Shown piece by piece: positions 51,591 through 61,195 of a DNA stretch of 64,000 nt. The stretch is from Pseudomonas asiatica (lineage in GTDB: Bacteria > Pseudomonadota > Gammaproteobacteria > Pseudomonadales > Pseudomonadaceae), in the NCBI RefSeq assembly GCF_040214835.1, contig NZ_CP157874.1, positions 2,422,001 to 2,486,000 of the forward strand, given 5' to 3'. The translations under genes were made by a program, and so were the position numbers. The first letter of the stretch is position 1. Each line of letters opens with the position of its first letter. The notes beneath the pieces were generated by a model. That model was not told the origin of the DNA, ran no database searches, and worked only from the letters and a program-made list of their open reading frames with translations.

Positions 51591-52595
51591 TTACTCCGCC
51601 ATGCCGACCATTCGGGCCAGTTCCGCTGCGCGGTTGGCGTAGCCCCACTCGTTGTCGTACCAGGCGTAGATCTTCACCTGGGTACCATTGACCACCAAGG
51701 TCGATAGCGCATCGATGATCGAGGACCGCGGGTCGGTACGGTAGTCGATGGATACCAGTGGTCGCTCTTCGTAGCCGAGGATACCCTTCAACGGGCCTTC
51801 GGCAGCCGCCTTCAGCAACGCATTGACCTCTTCAGCCGTGGTCTCGCGCGCCACCTCGAACACGCAGTCGGTCAGCGAGGCGTTGGCCAGCGGTACACGT
51901 ACGGCATGGCCGTTCAGCTTGCCGCGCAGCTCAGGGAAGATCTCGGCAATTGCGGTAGCCGAACCCGTGGTGGTCGGGATCAGGCTCATGCCCGAAGCAC
52001 GGGCGCGACGCAGGTCCTTGTGCGGCGTATCGAGGATGCTCTGGGTATTGGTCAGGTCGTGGATGGTGGTGATCGAGCCGTGGCGGATGCCCAGGTGCTC
52101 GTGAATCACCTTGACCACCGGGGCCAGGCAATTGGTGGTGCAGGAAGCGGCGGTGACGATACGGTGCTGCGCCGGGTCGAACAGGTGCTGGTTGACGCCC
52201 ATCACCACGTTCAGCGCGCCTTTCTCCTTCACCGGAGCGCAGACCACCACGCGTTTGACGCCCTGGTCCAGGTAGGCCTGGAGCACGGCTACCGACTTCA
52301 TCTTGCCGCTGGCTTCGATGACCAGATCACAGCCCGACCAGTCGGTGTCGGCGATCGTCTTGTTCGCGGTGACCTTGATGCGCTTGCCCTCGATCACCAC
52401 CGAGTCGCCTTCTGCCCCGGCTTCACGCTGCCAGCGGCCGTGGACCGAATCGAAGTTGATCAGGTGGGCGTGGGTCTCGGCGTCGCCGGCCGGGTCATTG
52501 ATCTGGACGAATTCGAATTCCGGCCAGCCCCAGGACGCGCGCAGCGCCAGGCGACCGATACGGCCAAACCCATTGATGCCTACTTTGATTGCCAT
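51591..52595 (-). CDS. Arsenate-resistance glyceraldehyde-3-phosphate dehydrogenase
   Basis: A 334-residue type I GAPDH: NAD site [15 protein letters not shown], catalytic Cys152 in [10 protein letters not shown], and C-terminal [16 protein letters not shown]. Located in an ars operon beside arsJ, it should use arsenate in place of phosphate to give 1-arseno-3-phosphoglycerate, the ArsJ substrate. It is separate from glycolytic gap genes. The start at 52595 (MAIKVGING) is the usual N-terminus. Confidence 0.93.
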   Translation of the reverse strand: MAIKVGINGFGRIGRLALRASWGWPEFEFVQINDPAGDAETHAHLINFDSVHGRWQREAGAEGDSVVIEGKRIKVTANKTIADTDWSGCDLVIEASGKMKSVAVLQAYLDQGVKRVVVCAPVKEKGALNVVMGVNQHLFDPAQHRIVTAASCTTNCLAPVVKVIHEHLGIRHGSITTIHDLTNTQSILDTPHKDLRRARASGMSLIPTTTGSATAIAEIFPELRGKLNGHAVRVPLANASLTDCVFEVARETTAEEVNALLKAAAEGPLKGILGYEERPLVSIDYRTDPRSSIIDALSTLVVNGTQVKIYAWYDNEWGYANRAAELARMVGMAE

Positions 52596-52618
52596 GATCT
52601 TGTTCTCGAGTTGTGACT

Positions 52619-53335
52619 TCAGATGGATCGTTGATTGACACGCCTGGACAGTTCCTCGGCCGACTCCTTGCGCTCGGAGTAGCGGTCGACGAGGTAGTCG
52701 GCGCGGTCGCGCAACAGCAGGGTGAACTTCACCAGCTCTTCCATGACATCGACGACACGGTCGTAGTACGGGGACGGTTTCATGCGGCCCGTTTCGTCGA
52801 ACTCCAGGTAGGCCTTGGGTACGGACGACTGGTTGGGGATGGTGAACATGCGCATCCAGCGGCCAAGCACACGCAGCTGGTTGACCACGTTGAACGACTG
52901 CGAACCGCCGCATACCTGCATTACCGCAAGGGTCTTGCCCTGGGTCGGCCGTACGGCGCCCATGCTCAGGGGGATCCAGTCGATCTGCGACTTGAACACA
53001 CCAGTCATCGCGCCATGACGTTCCGGGGAGCACCAGACCATGCCTTCCGACCACAGCACCAGGTCGCGCAGCTGCTTGACCATCGGATGGTCATCCGGCG
53101 CGTCATCCGCCAATGGCAGGCCGGACGGGTTGAAGATTCGCGTCTCGGCACCGAAGTGCTCCAGCAGGCGGGCGGCTTCTTCGGTCAGCAGGCGGCTGAA
53201 GGAGCGTTCGCGGGTCGAGCCGTACAGCAGCAAGATGCGAGGCTTGTGGGTGGACTGCTGCTCGATCGCCAGTTTCTCGGCTGTCGGCAGATCGACCAGG
53301 TCGTTGTCGATGTTGGGAATGGGGTGTTCGGTCAT
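52619..53335 (-). CDS. arsH: ArsH organoarsenical oxidase (flavoprotein)
   Basis: A 238-residue FMN-dependent NADPH oxidoreductase. The flavodoxin-like phosphate loop is [18 protein letters not shown], with [20 protein letters not shown] and [21 protein letters not shown] as ArsH hallmarks. It oxidises trivalent methyl or aromatic arsenicals to the less toxic pentavalent forms. It begins four bases from the acr3 stop. Confidence 0.94.
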   Translation of the reverse strand: MTEHPIPNIDNDLVDLPTAEKLAIEQQSTHKPRILLLYGSTRERSFSRLLTEEAARLLEHFGAETRIFNPSGLPLADDAPDDHPMVKQLRDLVLWSEGMVWCSPERHGAMTGVFKSQIDWIPLSMGAVRPTQGKTLAVMQVCGGSQSFNVVNQLRVLGRWMRMFTIPNQSSVPKAYLEFDETGRMKPSPYYDRVVDVMEELVKFTLLLRDRADYLVDRYSERKESAEELSRRVNQRSI

Positions 53336-53339
53336 GGTT

Positions 53340-54401
53340 TCACTCCTGGGACAAGGCGCCAGATGGCTGATCGAACCAGCGACGCTTCAGCCACCAGGCC
53401 ACGCCAACCAGCGAGATCAGTACCGGCACTTCCACCAAGGGCCCGATGACGGTGGCAAACGCGACCGGCGAGGCGAGGCCGAAGGTGGCGATGGCCACCG
53501 CGATGGCCAGTTCGAAGTTGTTGCTTGCCGCAGTGAAGGCCAGCGCAGTGGTGCGGGGGTAGTCGGCCTCCAGCAGCTTGCCCATCCAGAAGCTGATGAA
53601 GAACATCACCACGAAATAGATGGTCAGCGGGATGGCGATGCGCAGCACGTCCAGCGGCAGTTGCAGCACCATGTCGCCTTTCAGGCTGAACATGGCAACG
53701 ATGGTCAGCAGCAACGCCACGAGGGTGAGCGGGCTGATTTTGGGAATGAAGTGTTCCTGGTACCAAGTGGCACCTTTACGGCTGATCAGGGTCTTGCGGG
53801 TCAGGAAACCGGCCAGGAACGGGATGCCCAGGTAGATCAGCACCGATTGGGCTATATCGAGGAAGCTGGTCTCGATGACGCTACCTTCCAGGCCGAACAG
53901 TGGCGGCAGCAGGCCCAGGAAGATCCAGGCGTACACGCTGAAGAACAGGATCTGGAAAATGCTGTTGAAGGCGACCAGGCCGGCCACGTACTGGTTATTG
54001 CCGCCGGCGATCTGGTTCCATACCAGCACCATGGCGATGCAACGCGCCAGGCCGATGAGTATCAGGCCGGTCATGTACTCGGGCTTGTCGGAAAGGAACA
54101 CTACTGCCAGCCCGAACATCAGCACCGGGCCGATCACCCAGTTCTGGACCAGCGACAGGGCGAGGATGCGCTTGTCCTTGAAGACCTGTGGCAACTCCTC
54201 GTATTTCACCTTCGCCAATGGCGGGTACATCATGACGATCAGGCCGATTGCGATGGGGATGTTCGTCGAGCCCACCGACAGGCTGTCCAGCCACGCTGGC
54301 AACCCCTGGAACAGGCTGCCGAGAGCGATCCCCAGGCCCATGGCCAGGAAGATCCAGACCGTCAGGTAGCGGTCGAGGAAGGAAAGCCGGCTTTTGCTCA
54401 T
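53340..54401 (-). CDS. acr3: ACR3-family arsenite efflux permease
   Basis: A 353-residue inner-membrane protein with ten TM helices. The essential Cys and Trp motif is [18 protein letters not shown], and [18 protein letters not shown] and [19 protein letters not shown] are conserved. It exports arsenite by proton antiport. It follows arsR by 114 bases and precedes arsH. This is the ACR3 type, not the E. coli ArsB type. Confidence 0.94.
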   Translation of the reverse strand: MSKSRLSFLDRYLTVWIFLAMGLGIALGSLFQGLPAWLDSLSVGSTNIPIAIGLIVMMYPPLAKVKYEELPQVFKDKRILALSLVQNWVIGPVLMFGLAVVFLSDKPEYMTGLILIGLARCIAMVLVWNQIAGGNNQYVAGLVAFNSIFQILFFSVYAWIFLGLLPPLFGLEGSVIETSFLDIAQSVLIYLGIPFLAGFLTRKTLISRKGATWYQEHFIPKISPLTLVALLLTIVAMFSLKGDMVLQLPLDVLRIAIPLTIYFVVMFFISFWMGKLLEADYPRTTALAFTAASNNFELAIAVAIATFGLASPVAFATVIGPLVEVPVLISLVGVAWWLKRRWFDQPSGALSQE

Positions 54402-54477
54402 GGTGTATCTCCCTGAACGTCAGAGCGTTCCGATGCGCGCTGGTTCGGCCTTGAGCCGGGCGGCATCCAGTTGTTCG

Positions 54478-54504
54478 AAAGGCAATGCGAGAAATGCCTT
54501 TTTT
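54478..54504. terminator. Hairpin between arsR and acr3
   Basis: AAAGGCA and TGCCTTTTTT form a 6-7 bp stem with a ten-base loop. On the plus strand it has a T run; on the minus strand, in the direction of the ars operon, it is only a short-tailed stem, so partial attenuation or 3' stabilisation of arsR mRNA is possible. Confidence 0.4.
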
Positions 54505-54515
54505 CTCGGCAGTGG

Positions 54516-54872
54516 TCAGCAGCAGGCAGCGACGCGCTGAGGGCGGTCACCCATGGTGTCCAGTCGTTTGGAGCTGGTGCTCAACCATTCGCGATTGGCC
54601 TCCAGCGTGGTTACCAGGACATCGCGTACCCAGGCGGGCAGTTCTGGATGCAGGCGGTAGTAAACCCATTGGCCCTGCCTGCGGTCTTCAAGCAGGCCGC
54701 AGGTGCGCAGTTGTGCGAGGTGGCGGGAAACCTTGGGTTGGCTTTCTTCCAGGGCGCAGATCAGTTCACAGACGCACAGCTCTTCCTCACGAGTGATCAG
54801 CAGCATCATCCGAATGCGGTTCTCGTCGGCGAGGCATTTGAAGACCTGGGTCGGGGTCAGCGAGTCAGTCAT
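54516..54872 (-). CDS. arsR: ArsR arsenite-responsive repressor
   Basis: A 118-residue winged-helix repressor. The As(III) site motif ELCVCELICALEESQPKVSRHLAQLR is intact with the two Cys of CVC; a C-terminal VAACC adds further thiols. It should repress the ars operon until arsenite binds. The start at 54872 (MTDSLTPTQVFK) has the usual family N-terminus. Confidence 0.94.
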   Translation of the reverse strand: MTDSLTPTQVFKCLADENRIRMMLLITREEELCVCELICALEESQPKVSRHLAQLRTCGLLEDRRQGQWVYYRLHPELPAWVRDVLVTTLEANREWLSTSSKRLDTMGDRPQRVAACC

Positions 54873-54913
54873 GGGTGTTCTCGGTGCGGGCAACTGGTGC
54901 CTATGGCGGGGTA

Positions 54914-54957
54914 TTCAATGTATATGTTTTTTCGAATATACGGATTTTCGAATGTAT
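54914..54957 (-). promoter_or_regulatory. ars operon promoter/operator region
   Basis: Three related boxes occur in an AT-rich stretch: TTCAATGTATA (54914), TTCGAATATA (54931) and TTCGAATGTAT (54947), spaced 16-17 bases. They lie 42-85 bases upstream of arsR and are the best candidates for the ArsR operator and -35/-10 elements. Confidence 0.45.
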
Positions 54958-55034
54958 TGCAAGGCCGCCGGATCTGTTCTGCGCACCTTGTGAAAGCAAC
55001 GGCCTTGCTCAATTCCCAAAGCTGGCGCGATCCC

Positions 55035-55151
55035 TGTGGGAGCGGCCTTGTGTCGCGAAAGGGCTGCAAAGCAGCCCCAGCAATTTCAACTTTTGCGCAT
55101 CAAACCTGGGGCCGCTTTGCGGCCCTTTCGCGACACAAGGCCGCTCCCACA
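55035..55151. repeat. REP inverted pair, CCTTGTGTCGCG subtype
   Basis: TGTGGGAGCGGCCTTGTGTCG and its complement enclose two inner hairpins, between arsR and the divergent tcuR. Confidence 0.88.
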
Positions 55152-55255
55152 GGGTCCCCGTCAACTTGATGAGGCACGGTAGCGTTCTGTCGATCAAGGC
55201 TGTGCAAATACGTTTAACATGCTCCAGGCCTGCCCCCATCGTTGAAGAGATCTGT

Positions 55256-56176
55256 ATGGAGTTACGTCAGCTTCGCTATTTCCTGAGTGTTCTGGAGTAC
55301 GGCAGCCTAGGCAGGGCTGCGGTCGAGCTAGGGGTTGGCGCCTCGGCTTTGAGCCAGCAGTTGTCGAAGCTGGAGAGCGAGGTGAGTACCCGGCTTTTGA
55401 CACGTTCGAGCACCGGCGTCGCGCCGACGGCGGCCGGGCTGGCCTTCGAATACCATGCGCGTCTGGCGCTTCGTCAGGCGGAGCATGCTGTCCTGGCGGC
55501 ACAAAGTGGTCGCATGAGCGGCTATGCCAGCGTGGGGCTGGCACCGACCACTGCATCGATCCTTGGCTTGGCGTTGATCGACAGGATGCGCGAACGCTAT
55601 CCCGACATCCGGCTGCACCTGGTGGAAATGCTGTCTGGTTATCTGATGAACCAACTCAATGCCCGGCACCTCGACCTGGCGGTGCTGTTCCAGGCAGAGA
55701 CGGGGCCGCGGCTGGAGGTACGGGCGCTTCTGACGGAGCGGCTGTTCGTGCTGGTTCCCGCGCCACTGGTCAAGGACGGCTGGGGCGAGTCGCTCACGTT
55801 GCAACAGATCGCGACGCTGCCGTTGGTTATGCCAAGCACGCAACACGGTCTGCGAACGACGTTGCGCTCGATTTTCGAGCGGGCAGGGCTGGAGGCCAGC
55901 ATCGTCATGGAAGTCGATGGTTTGTCGCTGTTGATGGATTGCGTGTGTGCGGGCCATGCCGCCACCATCCAGCCCGGCGCGACGGTGGCCCGGGCGCATC
56001 AGGCGGGCCTGCGCGTGTTTGCCATCGATGAAGCACAGGCGCAGCGTCGCAATGTAATTGTCAGCCTGACCGATGACGAGCTCTCGCCGGCAGCGTTGGC
56101 AACGCGGATCGTACTGCAGGAGGTCGCTCGGGATCTGGTGGAACAGGGCCGATGGCCTGGGGCCCGGCTGCTTTGA
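55256..56176 (+). CDS. tcuR: LysR-family regulator, TcuR-like
   Basis: A 306-residue regulator with HTH MELRQLRYFLSVLEYGSLGRAAVELGVGASALSQQLSKLE, the Nac/Cbl-like subgroup. It lies upstream of tcuA on the same strand, the TcuR position in tricarballylate loci. In Salmonella TcuR activates tcuABC in response to tricarballylate. The 148-base gap to tcuA should contain the target promoter. Confidence 0.78.
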   Translation: MELRQLRYFLSVLEYGSLGRAAVELGVGASALSQQLSKLESEVSTRLLTRSSTGVAPTAAGLAFEYHARLALRQAEHAVLAAQSGRMSGYASVGLAPTTASILGLALIDRMRERYPDIRLHLVEMLSGYLMNQLNARHLDLAVLFQAETGPRLEVRALLTERLFVLVPAPLVKDGWGESLTLQQIATLPLVMPSTQHGLRTTLRSIFERAGLEASIVMEVDGLSLLMDCVCAGHAATIQPGATVARAHQAGLRVFAIDEAQAQRRNVIVSLTDDELSPAALATRIVLQEVARDLVEQGRWPGARLL

Positions 56177-56324
56177 CCCGGATTCTGGGTACGCTCATCC
56201 AGCCCCTTTAGAAAAACTGAATGCCTCCCCTCGACGATCGCGTTTCGCACCCTCCGGGCTCTCATTAAAGTCCCTGGTCACGAGGAGCAGCCGAACATTC
56301 GGCTCTTCGTGATCTGGAGGCGAA

Positions 56325-57779
56325 ATGATCGATGTGCTAGTCATCGGAGGGGGCAATGCCGCCCTCTGTGCCGCGCTGATGGCGCGAGAGGCCGGAGCCA
56401 GCGTGCTGCTGCTCGAGGCCGCACCCCGCGCCTGGCGTGGTGGCAACTCACAACACACGCGTAACCTGCGGTGCATGCATGATGGCCCCCAGGACGTACT
56501 GCTCGAGGCGTACCCGGAAGAGGAGTTCTGGCAAGACCTGCTGAAGGTCACCGGTGGCCAGACCAACGAAAAGCTTGCGCGCCTGGTGATTCGCGCATCC
56601 TCCAGCTGCCGTGGGTGGATGCGCCGGCATGGCGTGCATTTCCAGCCCTCATTGTCTGGTGCGCTGCACACCGCACGGACCAATGCCTTCTTCATGGGCG
56701 GCGGCAAGGCGCTGGTCAATGCCTACTTTCGCAGCGCCGAAAACCTTGGCGTACAGATACGCTACGACACACCGGTAGCCGACATCGAACTGCGGGACGG
56801 ACGCTTCGTTGCGGCCCATGTGCCGACACGTGAGGTTCAGGGTCGACAACTGCCTGCCGAGCGCATCGAGGCGCGTACCTGTGTGCTTGCCGCCGGTGGT
56901 TTCGAGTCCAACCGCCAATGGTTGCGCGAGGCGTGGGGGCAGAACGAGCGAGGGGAGTGGCCTTCGGACAACTTCCTTATCCGTGGTACGCGTTTCAATG
57001 ACGGTGTGCTGTTGCGCCGCATGATCGAACAGGGCGCCGACACGATTGGCGACCCGACCCAGGCACATATGGTGGCGATCGATGCCCGCGCACCGCTATA
57101 CGACGGCGGCATCTGCACGCGCATCGATTGTGTGTCGCTGGGCGTGGTGGTCAACCGCGATGGCCAGCGCTTCTACGATGAAGGCGAGGATTTCTGGCCC
57201 AAGCGCTATGCCATCTGGGGGCGCCTGGTGGCGCATCAGCCAGGGCAGGTGGGGTTTTCGATCATCGACCGGAAAGCCCTCGGGCGCTTCATGCCACCGG
57301 TTTTCCCGGGCGCCACCGCCGATAGCCTTGAGGCGTTGGCCGGCCTGCTCGGTTTGCCTGTGCAGGCCTTCCTCGAAACCGTGCATGCCTACAACCGAGC
57401 CTGCCAGGTGGGCACTTTCGACCACACCCGGCTGGACGACTGCCACACCGTTGGCCTGGAACCGGTGAAAAGCCACTGGGCGCGCCCGATCGATACACCT
57501 CCCTACTACGGCTACCCGCTGCGCCCTGGCGTGACTTTCACCTACCTGGGGCTGCGCACCGATGAAACCGCCGCCGTCCATTTCGACGGGCGTCCCAGCC
57601 CGAACCTGTTCGTTGCCGGTGAAATGATGGCGGGCAATGTACTAGGCAAGGGCTACACCGCAGGTGTCGGTATGTCCATCGGCACCGCTTTCGGCCGTAT
57701 CGCCGGGACCAGCGCCGCTGCAGCGGCGGGTTACGAACATCCAGAAAAAGAGAATCGCCATGACTGCGCAACTGCCTGA
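56325..57779 (+). CDS. tcuA: FAD-dependent tricarballylate dehydrogenase TcuA
   Basis: A 484-residue flavoprotein of the fumarate reductase/succinate dehydrogenase type that oxidises tricarballylate to cis-aconitate. FAD binding: [30 protein letters not shown] and later [33 protein letters not shown]. The [17 protein letters not shown] block matches TcuA. Start at 56325 with CTGGAGG in front. tcuB starts inside its end (20-base overlap), so both are made together. Confidence 0.92.
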   Translation: MIDVLVIGGGNAALCAALMAREAGASVLLLEAAPRAWRGGNSQHTRNLRCMHDGPQDVLLEAYPEEEFWQDLLKVTGGQTNEKLARLVIRASSSCRGWMRRHGVHFQPSLSGALHTARTNAFFMGGGKALVNAYFRSAENLGVQIRYDTPVADIELRDGRFVAAHVPTREVQGRQLPAERIEARTCVLAAGGFESNRQWLREAWGQNERGEWPSDNFLIRGTRFNDGVLLRRMIEQGADTIGDPTQAHMVAIDARAPLYDGGICTRIDCVSLGVVVNRDGQRFYDEGEDFWPKRYAIWGRLVAHQPGQVGFSIIDRKALGRFMPPVFPGATADSLEALAGLLGLPVQAFLETVHAYNRACQVGTFDHTRLDDCHTVGLEPVKSHWARPIDTPPYYGYPLRPGVTFTYLGLRTDETAAVHFDGRPSPNLFVAGEMMAGNVLGKGYTAGVGMSIGTAFGRIAGTSAAAAAGYEHPEKENRHDCATA

Positions 57780-58941
57780 ACCACGCCAGCCTGATGCCGC
57801 CGGGTCGGCCCTCGAACTGATCCCGGTGTTGAACGTCGAGGAGCGGGAAGTGGACCGGCAAATGCGGATATGCAACGCCTGTCGCTACTGCGAGGGCTTT
57901 TGCGCAGTTTTCCCGGCAATGACCCGCAGGCTGGAGTTCGGCAAGGCCGACATCCATTACCTGGCCAACCTGTGCCACAACTGCGGCGCTTGCCTGCATG
58001 CCTGCCAGTACGCTCAGCCCCACGAATTCGCCGTCAACGTGCCGCAGGCGATGGCCAAGGTGCGCGGGCAGACCTACACCGAGTACGCATGGCCGGCCCT
58101 GTTCGGGCAGCTGTATCGGCACAACGGCGCCTATGTTGCCAGTGCCTTGGCAGTGGCCTTGTCGCTGTTCCTGCTGCTGGCGTTGTGGGTCAACGGCACG
58201 CTGCTACCTGGTCGGCTGGCGGGCAATTTCTATGCGGTCTTCCCGCACAACACCCTGGCGCTGATGTTCGGTAGCGTCTTTGTCGCTGCAGGCTTGGCTC
58301 TGGCGGTGGCGGTACGTCGCTTCTGGCGTTCGGTCTCGCCTGCCGAGGCGCTGGCGCAACCGGCAAAAGGAGCTGTGCTTGAGGCATCAAGCGCGGCGTT
58401 GACCCTGAAATACCTGGACGGCGGGCACGGCCAAGGTTGCAACAACGCCGATGATCGCTACACGCTCTGGCGCCGTCGCTTCCATCACTTCACCTTCTAC
58501 GGCTTCATGCTGTGCTTTGCTGCCACGGTGGTCGCCACCGGGTATCACTATCTGCTGGGCCAGCAGGCGCCGTACCCGCTGCTGAGCGCACCGGTGTTGC
58601 TCGGAACCCTGGGCGGAATTGGCTTGATTGTCGGGCCTGCCGGGTTGCTGGCGCTGAACCTGCGCAGGGCGCCGGAGCAGGGCGATGTGGCCCAGCGCCC
58701 TATGGATCGGGCCTTCATCCTGCTTTTGCTGTTGGTCAGCGCCACAGGCCTTGCCCTGCTGGGGCTGCGTGATACCGCAGCGATGGCGATCGTGCTGGCG
58801 CTTCACCTGGGAACGGTGATGGCGCTGTTCATCACGCTGCCCTATGGCAAGTTTGCCCATGGCCTGTTCCGCAGCGCGGCACTGCTCAAGTTTGCAATCG
58901 AGAAGCGCCGCCCCAACAAGCTGGGCCTGGGCGGGGAGTGA
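57760..58941 (+). CDS. tcuB: Tricarballylate utilisation protein TcuB (Fe-S/haem membrane protein)
   Basis: A 393-residue membrane protein that reoxidises reduced TcuA and passes electrons to the quinone pool. The N-terminus has two Fe-S clusters, [15 protein letters not shown] and [19 protein letters not shown]; the rest has about six TM helices with haem-ligand His candidates ([22 protein letters not shown]). The ATG at 57760 (MTAQLPEPR) is the usual start, within tcuA. Confidence 0.92.
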   Translation: MTAQLPEPRQPDAAGSALELIPVLNVEEREVDRQMRICNACRYCEGFCAVFPAMTRRLEFGKADIHYLANLCHNCGACLHACQYAQPHEFAVNVPQAMAKVRGQTYTEYAWPALFGQLYRHNGAYVASALAVALSLFLLLALWVNGTLLPGRLAGNFYAVFPHNTLALMFGSVFVAAGLALAVAVRRFWRSVSPAEALAQPAKGAVLEASSAALTLKYLDGGHGQGCNNADDRYTLWRRRFHHFTFYGFMLCFAATVVATGYHYLLGQQAPYPLLSAPVLLGTLGGIGLIVGPAGLLALNLRRAPEQGDVAQRPMDRAFILLLLLVSATGLALLGLRDTAAMAIVLALHLGTVMALFITLPYGKFAHGLFRSAALLKFAIEKRRPNKLGLGGE

Positions 58942-59001
58942 ACCATGAACTCAGCCCGTATTTCCCCCGCGCCGTGCCGAGCCGGAAGCAAGGCATTTCG
59001 T

Positions 59002-59895
59002 TCAGCGGTTGGGCCACTTGTCCAGCAGGATCGACACGAACTTCTCCGCTGCCGGCGACAGCGACGCCCCTCTGCGGTAGACCAAACCAAGGGTACGGGT
59101 TACCTGGGGTTCGATCAGCGGCACGCTGACCAGCGTCGGGTGGTCGGCGCTGGGCATGGCCAGGCTGGGCATGGCCGACACGCCCAGACCGGCCTCGACC
59201 ATGCCCAGCGAGGTGGACAGGTGCTGAACCTCGTAGAACCACTTGGGCCGCAGGTTGAGACCGGACAGGGCATGGTCCAGCAGCATCCGGTTACCGCTAA
59301 GCCGGCCTACGCCAATCAGGCGGTAGTCGGCCAGTTCTGTCCAGGTGACGGCTTCACGGTTCGCCAGCTTGTGGTCCCTGCGGCAGGCCAGGACGAAATG
59401 TTCCTGTACCAGGGAGACGAACTCGATGTCCGGGTGCTGGCCGCTCATCATGTTGATGCCGAAATCGGCTTCACCGCGCAGTACGGCTTCGAGCCCGTCG
59501 TTGGCACTGAGGTCCAGCAGACGAATGCGGATCTTGGGGTATTGCTCGTTGTAGTCACGGATCACCGACGGCAGGAAATAGAACGCTGCAGTCGGAATAC
59601 AGGCGAGGGTTACCTGACCGGTCTGTCGTTCTGCGAGTTCGCGAATGCTCAGGATCGAGTCTTCGAAGTCATCCAGCAGGCGCCTTGCCTTGGGCAGGAA
59701 GTCACGCCCGACGCTGGTCAGGCTGACGCGACGAGTAGTGCGTTCCAGCAACGAAGTGCCCAAGCCTTCCTCGAGCTTCTTGATCCGCCGGCTCAAGGCG
59801 GGCTGCGACAGGTGCAACGCTTCTGCGGCTTCGTGGAAGCTGCCGAGTTCGGCGATTTTCACGAAAGATCGTATGTCTTGCAGCTCATATTCCAT
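59002..59895 (-). CDS. LysR-family transcriptional regulator
   Basis: A 297-residue regulator with HTH LQDIRSFVKIAELGSFHEAAEALHLSQPALSRRIKKLE. The start at 59895 (MEYELQDI) is preferred to 59943. It is divergent from the PrpF-like gene (147-base gap), so it likely controls the isomerase and following transporters, in response to a tricarboxylate such as aconitate or citrate. It converges with tcuB. Confidence 0.88.
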   Translation of the reverse strand: MEYELQDIRSFVKIAELGSFHEAAEALHLSQPALSRRIKKLEEGLGTSLLERTTRRVSLTSVGRDFLPKARRLLDDFEDSILSIRELAERQTGQVTLACIPTAAFYFLPSVIRDYNEQYPKIRIRLLDLSANDGLEAVLRGEADFGINMMSGQHPDIEFVSLVQEHFVLACRRDHKLANREAVTWTELADYRLIGVGRLSGNRMLLDHALSGLNLRPKWFYEVQHLSTSLGMVEAGLGVSAMPSLAMPSADHPTLVSVPLIEPQVTRTLGLVYRRGASLSPAAEKFVSILLDKWPNR

Positions 59896-60042
59896 CTCGG
59901 ATCGCTCTTGGCAGTCAGTTCTGAATTGATGCTTGGATCGCAATAATAGCTACGATATTTGCATTGGATTGATTTATCCATCCCTGTCAATCTTTTGTCC
60001 ACAGCATCAATGATGTCCATTGATCAACAAGAGTGCGAAATC

Positions 60043-61122
60043 ATGCAACGAATTCCTTGCGTACTCATGCGCGGTGGCACCTCCAAGGGCCCCTTTTTCC
60101 ACGCATGGGACCTTCCTGCCAATGTGGTCGAACGCGACGAATTGCTGATCAACCTGATGGGTTCCGGGCATGAACTGGAAATCGACGGCATCGGTGGCGG
60201 TAGCCCGCAGACCAGCAAGGTAGCGATTGTCAGCCCCTCGCTGCATGCCGACGCCGACGTCGACTACCTGTTCGTGCAGGTCATGGTCGCCCAGCGCCGG
60301 GTCGATACCGCGCCCAACTGCGGCAACATGCTGTGCGCCGTTGGCCCGTTCGCCATCGAGCAAGGTCTTGTCAAAGGTCAGGACGGCAAGACGCTGGTGC
60401 GTATTCGCAACCTCAACACCGGCACTTTCGTCAATTCGCTGGTGGAAACCCCCGGCGGCATCGTGCGCTATGAAGGCCGCACGGCGATCGATGGCGTACC
60501 GGGCACTGCCGCTCCGGTGCACCTGACCTTCCTCGATGCGGTCGGCAGCAAGACCGGCAAGCTGTTCCCGACCGGCAAGGCCAAGGATGTGATTGACGGC
60601 GTTGCGGTCACCTGCATCGACATGGCCATGCCGATGATGGTGGTGGAGGCCAGCCAGCTGGGCGTCACCGGCTCGGAATCCCCGGCCGAACTCGACGCCA
60701 ACGGCGAACTGCTCGAGCGCCTCGAGGCGTTGCGGCTGAAAGCCGGCAAGGCCATGGGTCTGGGTGATGTCAGCGGTATGGTCATCCCCAAGCCTGTTCT
60801 GGTGTCCAAGCCCCGTTATGACGGCACGTTGCAGGTCCGCTACTTCATGCCGCACAACTGCCACCGAGCCTTGGCCATCACCGGAGCGATAGGGCTGGCG
60901 ACTGCCTGCGTCAGCCCAGGTACGGTGATCGGCGAACTGCTGGGCGAGGGCGCCGAGCAACTGGCCGAGGTACGCCTGGAACACCCAAGCGGTGGTATCG
61001 ATGTCGCGCTGTCACGAAGCGGCGCCGATGGCAAGACGATTCAGGCCTCTGTGGTGCGAACCGCCCGGCGGCTGTTCTCAGGCTTCGTTTACGCGCCTAC
61101 ATTCCGCAGGTTGGCGGGGTAG
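60043..61122 (+). CDS. PrpF-family isomerase (aconitate or oxalomesaconate type)
   Basis: A 359-residue diaminopimelate-epimerase-fold isomerase of the PrpF family, starting MQRIPCVLMRGGTSKGPFFH and with catalytic Cys and context TAPNCGNMLCAVGPFAIE, and GSGHELEIDGIGGG. Members isomerise 2-methyl-trans-aconitate or trans-aconitate (PrpF), aconitate double bonds (Adi1) or 4-oxalomesaconate (GalD). Beside tcuAB and CitMHS and with no gallate genes in the window, an aconitate isomerase is the best guess. The start at 60043 is chosen as the conserved family N-terminus. Confidence 0.83.
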   Translation: MQRIPCVLMRGGTSKGPFFHAWDLPANVVERDELLINLMGSGHELEIDGIGGGSPQTSKVAIVSPSLHADADVDYLFVQVMVAQRRVDTAPNCGNMLCAVGPFAIEQGLVKGQDGKTLVRIRNLNTGTFVNSLVETPGGIVRYEGRTAIDGVPGTAAPVHLTFLDAVGSKTGKLFPTGKAKDVIDGVAVTCIDMAMPMMVVEASQLGVTGSESPAELDANGELLERLEALRLKAGKAMGLGDVSGMVIPKPVLVSKPRYDGTLQVRYFMPHNCHRALAITGAIGLATACVSPGTVIGELLGEGAEQLAEVRLEHPSGGIDVALSRSGADGKTIQASVVRTARRLFSGFVYAPTFRRLAG

Positions 61123-61195
61123 GCCCAGGCGGTAGTCCAGACCTGTACATTCGCAACAAGCGCATCCGCACAATTTCAACAATGGGTGATGCCTC

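Noticed and set aside
60043..61122. Calling the PrpF-family gene galD (4-oxalomesaconate tautomerase)
   Set aside because: No galA, galB, galC or gallate transporter gene is in the window; the neighbours are tricarboxylate genes, so a specific gal name is not justified.
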